Assembly: GCF_026151205.1 (NCBI RefSeq)
Contig: NC_087078.1
Span: 5,785,675-5,845,674, forward strand
DNA from: Bolinopsis microptera
Taxonomy: Eukaryota; Ctenophora; Tentaculata; Lobata; Bolinopsidae
Length of the DNA: 60,000 nt
Reading direction: 5' to 3'
Position numbers and translations under genes: made by a program. Below, piece after piece: positions 31,128 through 43,180 of the stretch. The notes under the pieces were generated by a model, which saw only the letters and a list, made by a program, of their open reading frames with translations, made no database searches and was not told the origin of the DNA. Every line of letters begins with the position of its first letter. Positions within the stretch are counted from its first letter, which is position 1.

Positions 31128-34100
31128 ATGGAAGGGTTTATCTGCCCCGAGTGCAAGGAGTCATTTCAGACAGCAGGACTTCTCGAGGGGCACTTTAGCA
31201 CCCACTTTGAAGGTCCTTCCATCAAATGTAGGGTATTTAGAAGCTTAGAGGTTATTTTATTAACGTTTTAGGAATTATGAATCTGAATTAACGATGTTCA
31301 TTTACTTACCTTTGATCTATACTCGTATAGCACTATATAATTCACATATTACAGTAATACCCCAATACAATTTACCGCGGAGTTTGTGAGAAAGGAAAAA
31401 TCCGCGGTAAATCGAGGTTTTGATTGTTTACATTATGTTAAGCCCTATTTGGGGGAAGGGGATGGTCGCAGTAAATTGGGGTGCGGTAAATCGGGGTTTT
31501 ACTGTATGTACTTTGTCTCTAAAAATAAGAGGTAATTGCCAATAACCAACTAACATATCTCTCAGCAATCTTCAGCAAAGCTAAAGACTACACACTAAGC
31601 TGGATAGTAAATGAGGAGGAAGGAACACCATCAGTAGGTCCCGGATCTAGTGGCTCTGGTTCTTCTACCCCCAACTTTACACATGAACACAGGCAGCCAT
31701 ACAATGAGGAGCAGTTCATCGGTATAGACATTTACTCATTTTCTTATATCCTGTTTAAATCCTGTTTAAATCCTGTTTATATCCTGTTTAAATCCTGTTT
31801 ATATTATGTTTACATCCTGTCTATATTCTGTTTAAATCCTGTTTATATCCTGTTTATATCCTATTTATATCCTGTTTATATCCTGTTTATATTCTGTTTA
31901 TATCCTGTTTATATTCTGTTTATATTCTGTTTATATCCTGTTTATATCCTGTTTATATGTTCCCTCAGGAAGATTTACCAACCTGACGAAGGTATTCAAA
32001 GCAGTCAGACCAAAACGTATCAGTCACTCTCAAAAGGAAGCGAATAAGCTTCATCTCCGTCTGGACAAGCTGGTCTGTGCTTTACTCACTGAGATTAGGG
32101 CGGGGAAAAAGAATTTGAAAGGTATGAATCCCACAATAAAGACATGCTTTTTTATTCTCTTGATTGTTTACAGTGCCACCATATTTGTTTGACACATGAC
32201 AGTAATTCTAGGTTTTTATTGGTTAATGCGCTAACTTTGCAGAGGTAGAGAAGAGTGTGATACCGTGGAATGATGACAGTGATGTGTGTGTAAGCTGCGG
32301 AGAGATATTGAGTGTCTTACAGCTGGCTAGAAAACATCACTGTAGACTTTGTACTGGAATTCTCTGTTCTAATTGTAGTCGGGTCAGTGCTCCTTCTTCA
32401 AATTTTATTATTATCATTAAATTTAATTTGTTAAATTTTAGTTTCATGCACATAATCTGTGTTAGTTTGTTAAACTTTCGGAGATCGGCAAAGTTGAATT
32501 AACTGATAAGATTTCATTCTAGCTCGTAACATTCAAACCTCACACTTGACCCTAGTTTGTACCATTAAGTTTCACCCTACAGTTTGTACCATTAAGTTTC
32601 ACCCTACAGTTTGTACCATTAAGTTTCACCCTAGTTTGTACCACTAAGTTTCACCCTACAGTTTGTGCCGCTACAAGAAGCGGTAGAAGCGGTAGAGAGA
32701 CCGGAGCCGGAGTGGTTGGAGGGGTTCGTGCACGATCTAAGGCTCTGTGACAAGTGTCAGAACGTAATTATCAGGTGAGACTGCATTTGTAGAATATACA
32801 AGATATGAAGCTGATAATTTAACGGTGGAGCAAACAATACAGCTTTGGGTTTTTATATTTGTTTTATTCCCAGTGCTAAGGAGGAGATAAAAACCAAGAA
32901 CTCCGATCACACAATGGAGGAGAATTACAGGAAACTGTTGGAGGCAAGAGAAAAGTGCAACAGTCTGGTTGATGTTTATACCCGTATATCTTATTCGCTG
33001 AGGTGGGATTCTTATACCGATAACTGATACCATGTCTACCTACACAAGAGAGAATATAAAATAGAAACATGTATTAGAAACCTAAACTAGTCGGCGCTAA
33101 TGTAAATATGGTTTTTAAACCGCCGTGTTTAGGTTCAGCCGAAATAGATTTTAAGCTAATGTTTTTTTTTGTAATACATTGATGTAAAATTTATTTGAAT
33201 TTTGAAATTAAAAAAAATGAAACTTGCTGTGTAAGGTAACGTTTCAGACTGACTTAACATTTGAATATTTGGTTTCCTCAGGAATGGAGACGCTACCTAT
33301 ACCCTTGATGAAGGAAACGTTAAAAGAGTCGAGCTTATCAAGCAGTTTAAAATTGTGGACACTTTTAGGTTTGTTAATTTTTATATTCTTTACTATCTAG
33401 TATCTACCACGATATAATGGTCAGTGTTTGATAGTAAATATTTTCATGTCAGCTTGCTAGTACCGATTAAAACTTGCCAGATGACGTTAGACAGCATAGA
33501 TTTGTATTTTATTCTGCCTTTTCAATATTAATCTTCGTACAATGTAGCACTAGTATCACCCAACAGTAGCACTGATCTAAACAGATCATATTCAGTGAGC
33601 GTATAGCGGGAATAAGAACAAGCTCTCCAACACAACTAAAAGTACAAACCAATGTAAGAACTGCTACAAGATCATATCTACAAGATAACCTGCCAACTAC
33701 TGCTCCTCTTCCTGAACTAAAGGAGATCAGTGAGATACAGGTACACTGTACAGTACATCCCCCATTTACCGCAAATCTTGGATATTTCTGTACTTAGTAA
33801 ATTTTAATATATTGTTAAATTGTGGTAAATAGTTTAATTTGTGTCTTGGTAGATACTTTTTAAGTGTAACGTTTTGAAACTTCAAATAGGCTAACCTTTG
33901 TTGAAGTTCCTGTACTTTGTTCAGGAGCAATGAGCTCAAATGTCAATAAGGTCTAATAGTAACCATGGTAACCAATAGTAACGATCATTTTGTCCCACAG
34001 AAACGGCGATTAGAAGATAGCAGAGCCGCGATACAAGTTCAAAAACAAGAGGCTCTCAGAACTCAAAATCCATCACCTCCGACGGTTTGTTTCATTATTT

Positions 34101-35295
34101 TATCAACTTGATATCAATTAACAGCCTATTTGTCCGGCCTATATTTATAAATATGTAACTAATTGTATGAATATTATACTAATTATTCTAATTATTGGTG
34201 TAATCTCAGGAAAATGTCGTATCCCCGTTTACTGTCGTAGAACCCCAACCCAGAGACGGCTGGAGCACCAAGTCCAAGAGAACAGAGATATCACGTGACA
34301 TTGCTCGCGAAAAGGCGCGCGAGAAAGTGCGGGAAGGAGAGGGAGGAGCGGGGTGGACCGGGGAGGCGGTGCAGCCTAAAACACGGGCCACCCTCTGTTG
34401 GAGCAGAAGGAGATACTGAGAGGGTATCTGAGGCAGGTGGGTGTTCATTTATTGATATTTGTTAGGTTAACTTGTTTATTGTACTGTGTAAGTATTGGTG
34501 AACTAAAAAACTTACTGCTTTGATTAAACATTTCCTAGATAGATGAATAAATAAATCACGTTTGGATTGGATAGGTGTACATCTTTTGTGTTTATTTTAT
34601 TTTAATGATTCAAGAAGAAATACAAATTATTCAATATTTTTCTGTGATCTACAAATACCTATTGTCAATTGGTAAATAATAATTAAACGTTACTGTTAAA
34701 AATTTTCAAATGAATTCCACACTCCACAATACACAATTAGGGAAATTTAGGAAACCATTTAAATGGTTTCCTAAATTTCCCTAATTGTGTATTGTGGAGT
34801 GTATAAATGCATTTATAATCAGTTAAAATATATATTAGAACTGTCTTAGAACATGTATAAATTGATTCGCACGGTAATTTTATTCGAGTGATCGATCACT
34901 CAAAATACCATTGAAATAAACATAACAGTGTAAAATAGTGTAAAAATGTGTACCTTTTTTACTACACTTTTTACTACACCAAACACAAAAAGTAAGTGGC
35001 GTACTCACTAGTCACTGTAATTTTGTTACCATACACAGAAAAAACCTTTTTGTCATTAAATATAAATCATTTAATAAATCATTTAAATATTACAACGTAT
35101 TATGCTGGTGGACCATTGAATCCACATTGAATCCAGATTATACTAGAACTTACAGCTAATTAAATTCTGTTATTATGGATATGGTGTTATTTTCAGGCTC
35201 AGCGTGATAATCGACAAGAAGAGATAGATACCTTAAAACAGAACCTTCACATGATCCTGGATGAGATCAGATTACTGGGTTTGGAGGACACGTGA
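31128..35295 (+). CDS. RBSN: Rabenosyn-5 (FYVE-domain Rab effector of early endosomes)
   Basis: Rabenosyn-5 binds PI(3)P and endosomal Rabs (Rab5, Rab4) and works with VPS45 in early-endosome fusion and recycling. Exons: 31128-31227, 31566-31721, 31969-32121, 32243-32382, 32662-32774, 32874-33002, 33282-33368, 33596-33740, 34001-34084, 34210-34436, 35197-35295; borders are GT-AG and phases agree throughout. Domains in order: N-terminal C2H2 finger (GFICPECKESF..H..H, exon 1); a helical stretch (exon 3); FYVE finger with VIPWNDDSDVCVSCGE, ARKHHCRLCTG and CSNC (exon 4) and CDKC (exon 5); coiled coil (exons 6-9); and a Rab-binding helical hairpin (HPLLEQ..LRQ then AQRDNRQEEIDTLKQNLHMI, exons 10-11). 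The exon 10 frame is off by one after about 34378: the upstream frame stops at 34418 while the HPLLEQ segment is in another frame. This is a one-base indel in an A-run, or a sequence error. The protein is about 400 residues, shorter than the 784-residue human form. Confidence 0.9.
31352..31504. mobile_element. Pogo/Tigger-type MITE, 153 bp, in rabenosyn intron 1
   Basis: The ends CAGTAATACCCC and GGGGTTTTACTG, with internal ATTTACCGC and GCGGTAAAT blocks, form terminal inverted repeats; TA flanks both ends (31350-31351, 31505-31506). The sequence resembles known Tigger termini. Confidence 0.85.
31738..31958. repeat. 12-bp CCTGTTTATATT-type tandem repeat in rabenosyn intron 2
   Basis: About 18 copies of TCCTGTTTATAT with CTGTTTAAA and TTCTGTTTATA variants fill the intron up to ten bases before the exon 3 acceptor (TTCCCTCAG at 31968). 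Confidence 0.92.
32556..32661. repeat. 27-bp minisatellite of a splice acceptor in rabenosyn intron 4
   Basis: Four units of TTTGTACCATTAAGTTTC, ACCCTACAG; the third is 25 bp (CCCTAG). The last CCCTACAG is the acceptor of exon 5, whose first bases TTTGTGCC are the start of the unit. Use of the CCCTAG acceptor at about 32635 would add nine in-frame residues (FVPLSFTLQ). Units further upstream are out of frame because of the 25-bp unit. Confidence 0.9.
34719..34802. repeat. Perfect 84-bp palindrome in rabenosyn intron 10
   Basis: 34719-34760 is followed without any spacer by its exact reverse complement, 34761-34802 (42-bp arms, centre CCATTTAAATGG, ends ACACTCCACA and TGTGGAGTGT). No mismatch is seen. 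Confidence 0.95.
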
Positions 35296-35323
35296 TATAC
35301 AAATCAGAAGGTACCCCCTACAA

Positions 35324-35572
35324 GTCACATGGTCAAGTCACGTGGTCAAGTATCGTGGTCAAGTCACGTGGTCAAGTCACGTGGTCAAGTCACGTGGTCA
35401 AGTCACGTAGTCAAGTCACGTGGTCAAGTCACGTGGTCAAGTCACGTGGTCAAGTCACGTGGTCAAGTCACGTGGTCAAGTCACGTGGTCAAGTCACTTG
35501 GTCAAGTCACGTGGTCAAGTCACGTGGTCAAGTCGCGTGGTCAAGTCACGTGGTCAAGTCACTTGGTCAATT
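35324..35572. repeat. 12-bp tandem array GTCACGTGGTCAA, about 21 units, 3' of rabenosyn
   Basis: The unit is CACGTGGTCAAGT; most units contain the E-box CACGTG. A few read CACTTG, CACGTA or CGCGTG. It starts about 30 bp after the rabenosyn stop and so is probably in its 3' untranslated region. The Ser/Val/Lys open frames across it are artefacts of the 12-bp period. Confidence 0.93.
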
Positions 35573-35575
35573 TGC

Positions 35576-38500
35576 AAGTATAACTATTTCATAATTCAAA
35601 TGGCGAGGGCATGAACATGACGAAAAATACTCTAATTTTGATCCAAGATATTTAATTAATTCTGATTAAGATTGATTATGGATTACTATTGAGACAATTT
35701 TATATGATTTGCAGCTTGTTTAATTTCAAATGACATGTTCATGTAAACTACAACTGAAATTTTAAAGATAAGTAAAGTAAGTAATGCTAAAAATGTATAA
35801 CTTTAACTTGTCCTTAAAATTTGTGTGATGACCAGACATGGTTCCATTATGGAAATATGCAAAGGACGCACGGTCAAATACCTACGTAATATAATTATAG
35901 TTTGCCAGTCTACCGCTAATACTAATTTATGCTAATATACTAAATCAGCTAGCCTTATCGAATGCTAGGAATAGTACGGTTATTTTCGGAACTGTTTTTA
36001 GTTTTTAGTTATGATGCTAAGTGTAAATTATACGCTCTGACGACGTAAGTTCAGATCAAATTGACCCAGTAATAATGGTGATATGTTAAAGCTTTAAAGA
36101 GTAAGCTGTTTGTCTGACTTTTGAACAATTGATTATTTGATAATGATATACATAGTTTCACTTTTCTTGAATTGGTGAAAAAGTAATTGACTTCGAGAAC
36201 TAATGCACGATTGTCGTAAAAATTCGGGCTACGAAACTAGCCCATTAACGTGCACGTTGTCGCTACTTTTAAATGATTGCTAGCCAATAAAACACTATTC
36301 CCAACAGAAACAATTACCAATTACCAATAATCTTCCAAATTAATTATCTGCTCAAATCGTGAGAGGAAGCTGATAATAGTTATACCGTGTAGGTACACTC
36401 TTTAATCTGAACGATACGTGATACTATATGCTTATATGCTACTGGTAAAACAACACACCCACACATACAGTGTACACACTCTCGCCCTCGGGTGCAAGGG
36501 TTGCTTTCGGGCTGATACATAGTACTTCGGAATAAAGGCGAGTTAGTGTCCAATCAGCTGAGGTTTATGGAACTGTGTAGTGCTGCTTAATTTATCACAA
36601 TTGTAAATGGGAAAAGCGAGTGACCGATTTCATTCTCGGTATCATTTTGCATTTGAGGACGGTTATTCAAATTGACATCATTTCCTTTTGTTTGGGAAAG
36701 GGAGACATTGGCAACGGTGCAATCTATTCTACCCAATTATGGGGTTTGGTAAAATACTATAATATTAATAATACTATAATAGCTGCTAATCTGATCAACT
36801 AATTTCACGAGCACTTTTCCTTTCTTGTATAATTTTATCTGCAGTCTGTTGGTGTGTAAATTTTAATTGTTAACCTGAAGAGGTAAGTCTACTGCTTCAG
36901 GGCAGACGTAGTAGTAGACACTGCTGTTAATTTAGCTAGTATTAAATTACGGGTATTGAAGTCTCGCAGCACACAGTTCCCCACAATAAAGTGTTAATTG
37001 AGCCGCTGGGTCCTGTAGAAGCTAGATATTTGTTGGTTTGATATTTACAGGATATATATATATATATAAGTATATAGGATGGTTGCCATGAAAGTCACGT
37101 GTCAAGCCCTTAGCCCAGCGCCCTGCACCCACCCAGATATCAACATAGCCTAGTAAAAAGGAGTTTCAGACACCCTGGCTATAAAGCTATAACTCTACAC
37201 ACCTCACTAGAGATGGTTTGTACTCTGTGCCCACGTGTGCGCGTCACAGCTAATACAGCTCCAGTAACCACACAGTCTGTCACCAGGACTCCAACCTGCA
37301 CTACAACCCAACAACCTGGTGAAGTTTACCAGTAAAACATCAACGGAGTGTCAGAGAGAGAGTGTGTTAACGCGTCGGAGCAGTTAAAAACATAGCTCTT
37401 CATGCGTGACGGTCAGCTCCTCATGCGCTGCGTGCACGTGGGCGTGCTGCTCCGTGTTGTGGGCATGACTGGACCAGCCAGCATTTGAGTCACGGTCCCT
37501 CGCCAGCCTAGTGAGATCTAAGTCTCTCTGCACCTGCTCTCTTCCTTCCAATCCCACTCTTGAAATCTAATCCGATACTATCATGAAATCTCGTGATGGG
37601 TACATGGTAACCAGGGCAACATCACGTGGTAGTTCTGCCGCGCGCGTGCAGCCCACGTGGTAATCACGTGCCCCATATTGTTGGTATGAGTACGATAAGG
37701 AGTTGCACGGAGTCACGAGGCACATTGTGGCTCCGAGTAAGCAAGCACAGACCTCCGCACTGCGACTACATTACAGCCCAACACTTTTACCAAGTCGTCA
37801 TGACACGCGGGGCTTCAGATCATTGATTATTGGTCAGTTCCCACAACGCAACTCTCTGAGTGGTCGTCAGGTACTTGCAACCCTTCTCGTCTATCAATAC
37901 CCTAACCGTCTGCCTGTTATCCAGCTTGTTATCCAACTTGTTATCCAGCTTATATGGACGTGTCTGCTGTTCAGCTTTGTCCTACTCGTCCTACTTTATA
38001 TCCTACTCATCCTACTCTGCCCAGCTTATCTGTTCTGTAGAGTCTATCCCCGGCCAGATACAACTTCACAGGTTCTGAGTTCTGTTCTGTTAATTGTTGA
38101 GTATGTTTCTAATTAGCTGAACAGGTATGAAGCCGTACTTTGAATGCTTGTTCAATTGTTTGCAGAATACGTTCAAACTTGATTCAGCTTGGTCAGCTGG
38201 AATTTATGGTTTTTGTTATGTTTTTGTAGTTGTGGAAAGAAGGTTTGATCACTGTGTGTTGAAACTGGTATAGCCCTGATCCTTGTTCTTTGTTCCACTG
38301 GTACCAGTTTATATTCTTCAGTTTAGAATAATTTCCATTGCTATTTTACAGTGCTGTCCAGTGTCCTTTAAACTTTTAAAGCCATTCCCCGTGTGCTTTA
38401 CAGCTATAGTCCGAAGCTGATCCCCCACTGAAAGCAAACAAAGTCGCTTTAAATTTACGAAAAGTTTCATCGAACTAAAGCGCTGGCTAGGGAACAAAAA

Positions 38501-39760
38501 CATATCTACTCCAGTTTTACCAACTATAATTCACCAATTAGTCAGAGCCCAATCATTTCAATTTGCTGTAGAGTTATCTATAAGTCTATAAGTATAACCG
38601 CCTTTGTTCGCTTACATTTAGCAAATACAAGCCAAGCATGCTAATCCTCGTCAATTGGGCATATTATATTTATAATTATATGATCATATCACAATACCTC
38701 AATACTTCAATACCACCAGTTTTGTGAATTATAATACCAAGATAACCATATTCGACAATAATGCTAATAATCTCTCTTTGATGAGGCTAGGAGGTGTTAA
38801 TATTACAATGTTCGATGATTAGATTATTAATGACTAATTAATATATTATGTAAGGGTGGAGGGTCCTATCCTACTGAAATTCAATAGTCCAATTATTGAC
38901 ATCGTTTCAATGTAACGAAGTCTCATTTACCTTTTTATTCCTGACGATAATCATATTTGTAGCGATGTTAAGCATTTGTCATTAGTTGCTGTTTCGTCAG
39001 CTCATTTCTGACTAATTTTTTTACATTGACAGTGATTTGTATTAGTATTTTTGTTTCAGAGTTAGCAAAAAAAATATCCAGTTAAGGCATATTGCAATCT
39101 AATTTTATCGTTAAGTGGATTCCAGAGTATGTTTATAGTTTTTAGTTCAGCCTCTTTTTATACCCTATACTAGCATTACTTTTAATATAATATATAACTA
39201 TAAGTAATACTGGTATATATACATTATACCAGTATTACTTCATTAATCATTAGTCCATTGGATACTTCTTACTTTACTTCACTTGATCCCGATGTGTTAC
39301 CGTTAACTGACGACAACTTTCCGCATATTCACATATTCTCGCATATTCACACATATTCTCGCATGTTCTCACATGTTCTTATTGTGTATCTCTCCGAGAC
39401 AAAGTACTAAAGTAAACAGTTCCATAAAGTTCAAAATAACCAAAATATCCTATCCTGTCAGTAGAAATCAATAATAATGAATCATAATATATAAGTATAT
39501 TCAGAAACCATCTAGTTATTATTAAATCAAAGTTCTAAACAAGGGATAGTTAAAAAACAACGCCCAAGTCTAATCTTTCCCTAAAACGAAAACTAAAAAT
39601 CAAAAACTTCGTTGCAATTCCCGCCAATATCTCTAATTGTCATACGCTAAATTACGGAGATAATGCAGGTCAAAGATATTATTCAAATAAATATTTCTTT
39701 TACATAAATCATGCACAATCAGCGAGAATAGATTGCTTTGAGGTCTTCCTCTTCTCCCTG
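35576..39760. other. Gene-poor region, no gene recognised
   Basis: AT-rich to about 37070 with an AT dinucleotide run (37051-37070). 37080-37720 is richer in GC and CACGTG; a 40-codon frame from the ATG at 37212 is too short to support. 37900-38030 is a Leu/Val/Ile-rich open frame caused by TTATCCAGCTTG and CTCCTACT-type short repeats. The remainder shows no exon, RNA gene or element I can defend. Confidence 0.45.
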
Positions 39761-39885
39761 GACTCTACGGCGTAAGACTCTAAGGCGTGAGACTCTAACC
39801 CTAACCCTAACCCTAACCCTATCCAAAACCCAAACCCTAACCCGCCGTAGAGTCTCACGCCGTAGAGTCTTACGCAGTAGAGTCC
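39761..39885. repeat. Interstitial telomeric repeat flanked by inverted repeats
   Basis: CTAACCCTAACCCTAACCCT (39795-39822) plus a degenerate CCAAACCCTAACCC (39830-39843) lies between GACTCTACGGCGTAAGACTC and AGGCGTGAGACTC blocks on the left and GCCGTAGAGTCTCACGCCGT and AGAGTCTTACGCAGTAGAGTC on the right, which are inverted copies of each other. The motif equals the metazoan telomere repeat TTAGGG on the minus strand. Confidence 0.9.
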
Positions 39886-41089
39886 GGACCCCTACTACTA
39901 CTAATACTACGTTCGGTAATATGGTCAACTTTAAAACTGTTAAACACGCTCTTAGCAGCTGCTGTCTGCAGGCAGTTTTAACTGCCCTTTGCTTTAACAG
40001 CTGTCACTAAGTTAGTTGTCACACATCCGGGCACTCCATAACTTTGTCTCAGTCACACATCCGGGCACTCCATAACTTTGTCTCTGTCACTCATCCACTG
40101 TTATCATTACTGTGACAATTACACCGTACATAGTGTGAAACTAATGGAAGCTTTTTAATCCAAGTTTATTGAACCTTATTGAACCTTATTGGCTCAAGAT
40201 AAGGCTTTTTGTTCATAATATTGCCATGTGGAATCGGGGATCACGATTTAAAACATCATTCCGTCCAATAAAAATTAAAAAATTAGAAGTAATGAAATAA
40301 TGTTTTATTTCTTCTGGCTACCCGGGCCCAGATTCCTAAAGTAACTTTGTGGCTTCTGGTACGTAACTTAAAGAATTTTCATTGTGTTATGTATTTGGAG
40401 ATTAACATATAATGTTGTGTTTGATATTAGAAATATTACTTATCCATACATAATAACAATACATAATGCATAGTTCTATAGAATCTACGTGTATTCGAGA
40501 ATAATGTAGATAACACTAATATTACTAATATTACTAATATTTCTAATGTTACCGTGATGAGGTAACCTCTTATACGGCGTAATGGATACCAGACAATCCT
40601 TACTTAACAAGACAGTCGGACTCACTAATTTAATAAGACTAATAATCACCTGACCAACGATGAAAGTAAAGTAACTGGATACCATAGTACTATAAGGCGC
40701 CATCACCAGTAAAATACGATTTGCGGTGATCAGGCACATAGTGCCGACTAACGAGGCCACATATGGTGCCGACTAAACTGAGGCACAGCAATTGTCAGCG
40801 ATATATAAGGGCGTGAGCGAGAGAGGTTTTTTAGAGAATAGCTCTAATCTTAAGGAGATCATGCAAAGCATTTATTTCACACAATGTTCGAAATTTCTAA
40901 AAGATAAAAATCTCTTCTTATGTTCCGTATTTTCTGAAGTAGAACGTCTGCAGCCGATCGCACGTCTGTTTCCACATACAGGAAGTGAATTGTCTATAGG
41001 TACCGATATCGACTCATAGCATTGTCAGAAGTTGAACGCTTGTTTGAGTGTGACGAGTCCATGATCTCACTAATCGCAAGTCACAGCTG
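39886..41089. other. Non-coding region with a short tandem repeat
   Basis: A 36-bp block (CACACATCCGGGCACTCCAT, AACTTTGTCTC) is present twice at about 40021-40089. TAATATTAC triplets occur around 40512-40545. No gene seen. Confidence 0.5.
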
Positions 41090-43180
41090 TCCTACTGTAA
41101 GTCACTAGTGATAACAGCTTATAGATTACACATCATTAGTTAATTCATGTACAAATTTATTTAAGCTACAAATTCAGAATGTTGGTGTTGGTTGTGCAGT
41201 TGTTCTTTATATGGCATCACGGTTTCAGTAGCAGCAGCTGAGCAGCTACTCCTATGCATCACGGGTAATTATCAGTGTCTCATACTTATCTATACTAATG
41301 CGTCTGACAGACCGTTATTTAGCTCACTGCTGTCTGGAAACGGCAAACTAACTTGCACAGTCGATAGGTATCTACGCTTATAGGTACTATGACGCATGTT
41401 TAACTGTCCACTTCCTCTTCTTATAACTAAGTGTAGTATCGGGTACATCTATGGATTCGCACTCAACAACTCAAAGCCAACCCATAATCTGATCTCAGCA
41501 GGATTGGTGAACTGCTTTACGCTTGTTACATTGAAGATTTGCGTCAAATCAAATTTTGACGCTTGAACTCCAATAAAATTTGTAAGTCTATAGAAAAGAC
41601 CGTGGAACTGCGAGTCAAGTATTGCTGTTCTGACAGTTCCATCACTCACATGCTAGATTCTACACTTACTGACCTGAGGCATACGTAGTTTACTGAGACC
41701 ATAAGTGGTACAATCAAGCTTTGTATACAATCATTGTCATCTAACTTTGACCTATTAAATCCAAGGAAGTTTAACTTCTAAAGATAAGGGTCAACTTAAC
41801 ATATACTATCGCTCATAAATAATTGCTGTTTGAAGCGCGGTTAAGCGTAATTTATAAGTTAATCATTCGCGTTAACTGAAGCAATTAAATAATTATAGTT
41901 ATTAGTAAGCTGCATATATTATGTTTTATATTCATACTCGGCTACTCGCGTGCAGCCATATTCCTGAAACCGTCAAGCGGAATTTGTGTAAGGAGTTTAG
42001 AGTGAATTAGCTTAACGCATTCTTTAACAGATATTTAATAAAGTTTGTTAATTATGAAACGTAACATGTTTTTATCGTTAGTTTTTATCTTTAATGAATT
42101 ATTATATATCTTATACATATAGTCACTGTACATGTACGTATACGACACTACGTTTATACGACATCTGGTAATCACAATAATTTTAAAGTCATCACATCTA
42201 AAACTATCTCTACTCACTCTTAGATAATAATAACAATATGCATTTACGTGTCAGTGAGGTTAACACGGCCTATCTGTGTACTGGCTGAATGTGTTCTTTT
42301 ACCAGCATATCTACAAGTGAAAAGTCTTTACTAATGTTAATTAAACAGTTGTCTCCTTTTAATAGACCCTTTTATTAACCCGCTCCGGTCCTCCGAAAAC
42401 CACTACAACACCGCTCGTGAACTATGTAGACATGTTACGAGTAGTTGACTACACCGACTTATGTCATCTATTATTTGGTCTGCCTTTACTCGCACTCGTT
42501 TAACTCATATTATGTGCTATTTTGCTATTGCAGCTGATTCACTCGCCATCAAGTGACCATTAATTTGAGCTATTTCCACCGATTAATGTTCCAACTTATT
42601 AAACTACAAGGCAGCTGAGCCGGGACTACAATACTGTTTTGCTGAAATAACTTTAAAGGGCTGTAGAGTCAGTGGAGCGTTTCATGGTGATGATCATGTG
42701 AGCGTTTATCGCCATGGCTAGGATGTACCGACTCACATGTGCACACAATGCCAGCTATTCCAGCACTCAATTCGTGATTTTAACTAACATATTAACTACG
42801 ACGCTCAGCATAAAGATATAGCACCATGCTCTGCCGGACTGTTAGTCAGACCTACTGTCCGCAGTTTACTCTTAGTATTAGTATTCGTCCCTTCCACTGC
42901 AGTTTCAGACAGAATTACGATAATTGTTGTTTATTGATTATAAAGATAATAGCAAGTGCTGACATATCGTCCCTTTCGCTTGACGGTTCGCGACACAAAT
43001 TGCATTTCATTGGTTGACCAGTTCCCTTAAATAACGAACTTTGTCCACTCGCACACGAGCACCACGTACATACGTCACTTAACGTGAACGCTTATACTTT
43101 CACAGATCAAAGACAATTGAGTTGTCACCATACAGGAACCCGGTAACCCCCTCCCCCCCCCTAAATATGATAAGCAGCGT
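41090..43180. repeat. Diverged tandem duplication, copy A
   Basis: Colinear with 43180-45640 throughout: for example CAGAATGTTGGTGTTGGTTG (41176) against 43300, ATTTTGCTATTGCAGCTGATT (42518) against 44846, AGCACCATGCTCTGCCGG (42821) against 45202, and CACAGATCAAAGACAATTG (43101) against 45541. Relative to copy B it lacks single bases every few nucleotides and is about 15% shorter. Open frames are not conserved between copies, so no gene is called. Confidence 0.85.

Noticed and set aside
35292-35614. Plus-strand open frames rich in SRGQVTWSSHVVK
   Set aside because: Repeat artefacts of the 12-bp CACGTG array after the rabenosyn stop codon.
37212-37334. 40-codon frame starting ATGGTTTGTACTCTG
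   Set aside because: Too short, no splice or domain support, though it lies in a GC-richer stretch.
37703-38116. 137-codon membrane-protein-like frame
   Set aside because: It lacks an ATG at the reported start, and its hydrophobic part comes from short tandem repeats (TTATCCAGCTTG, TCCTACTC). No family resemblance.
41449-41649. 66-codon frame in copy A of the duplication
   Set aside because: The corresponding frame is not preserved in copy B.
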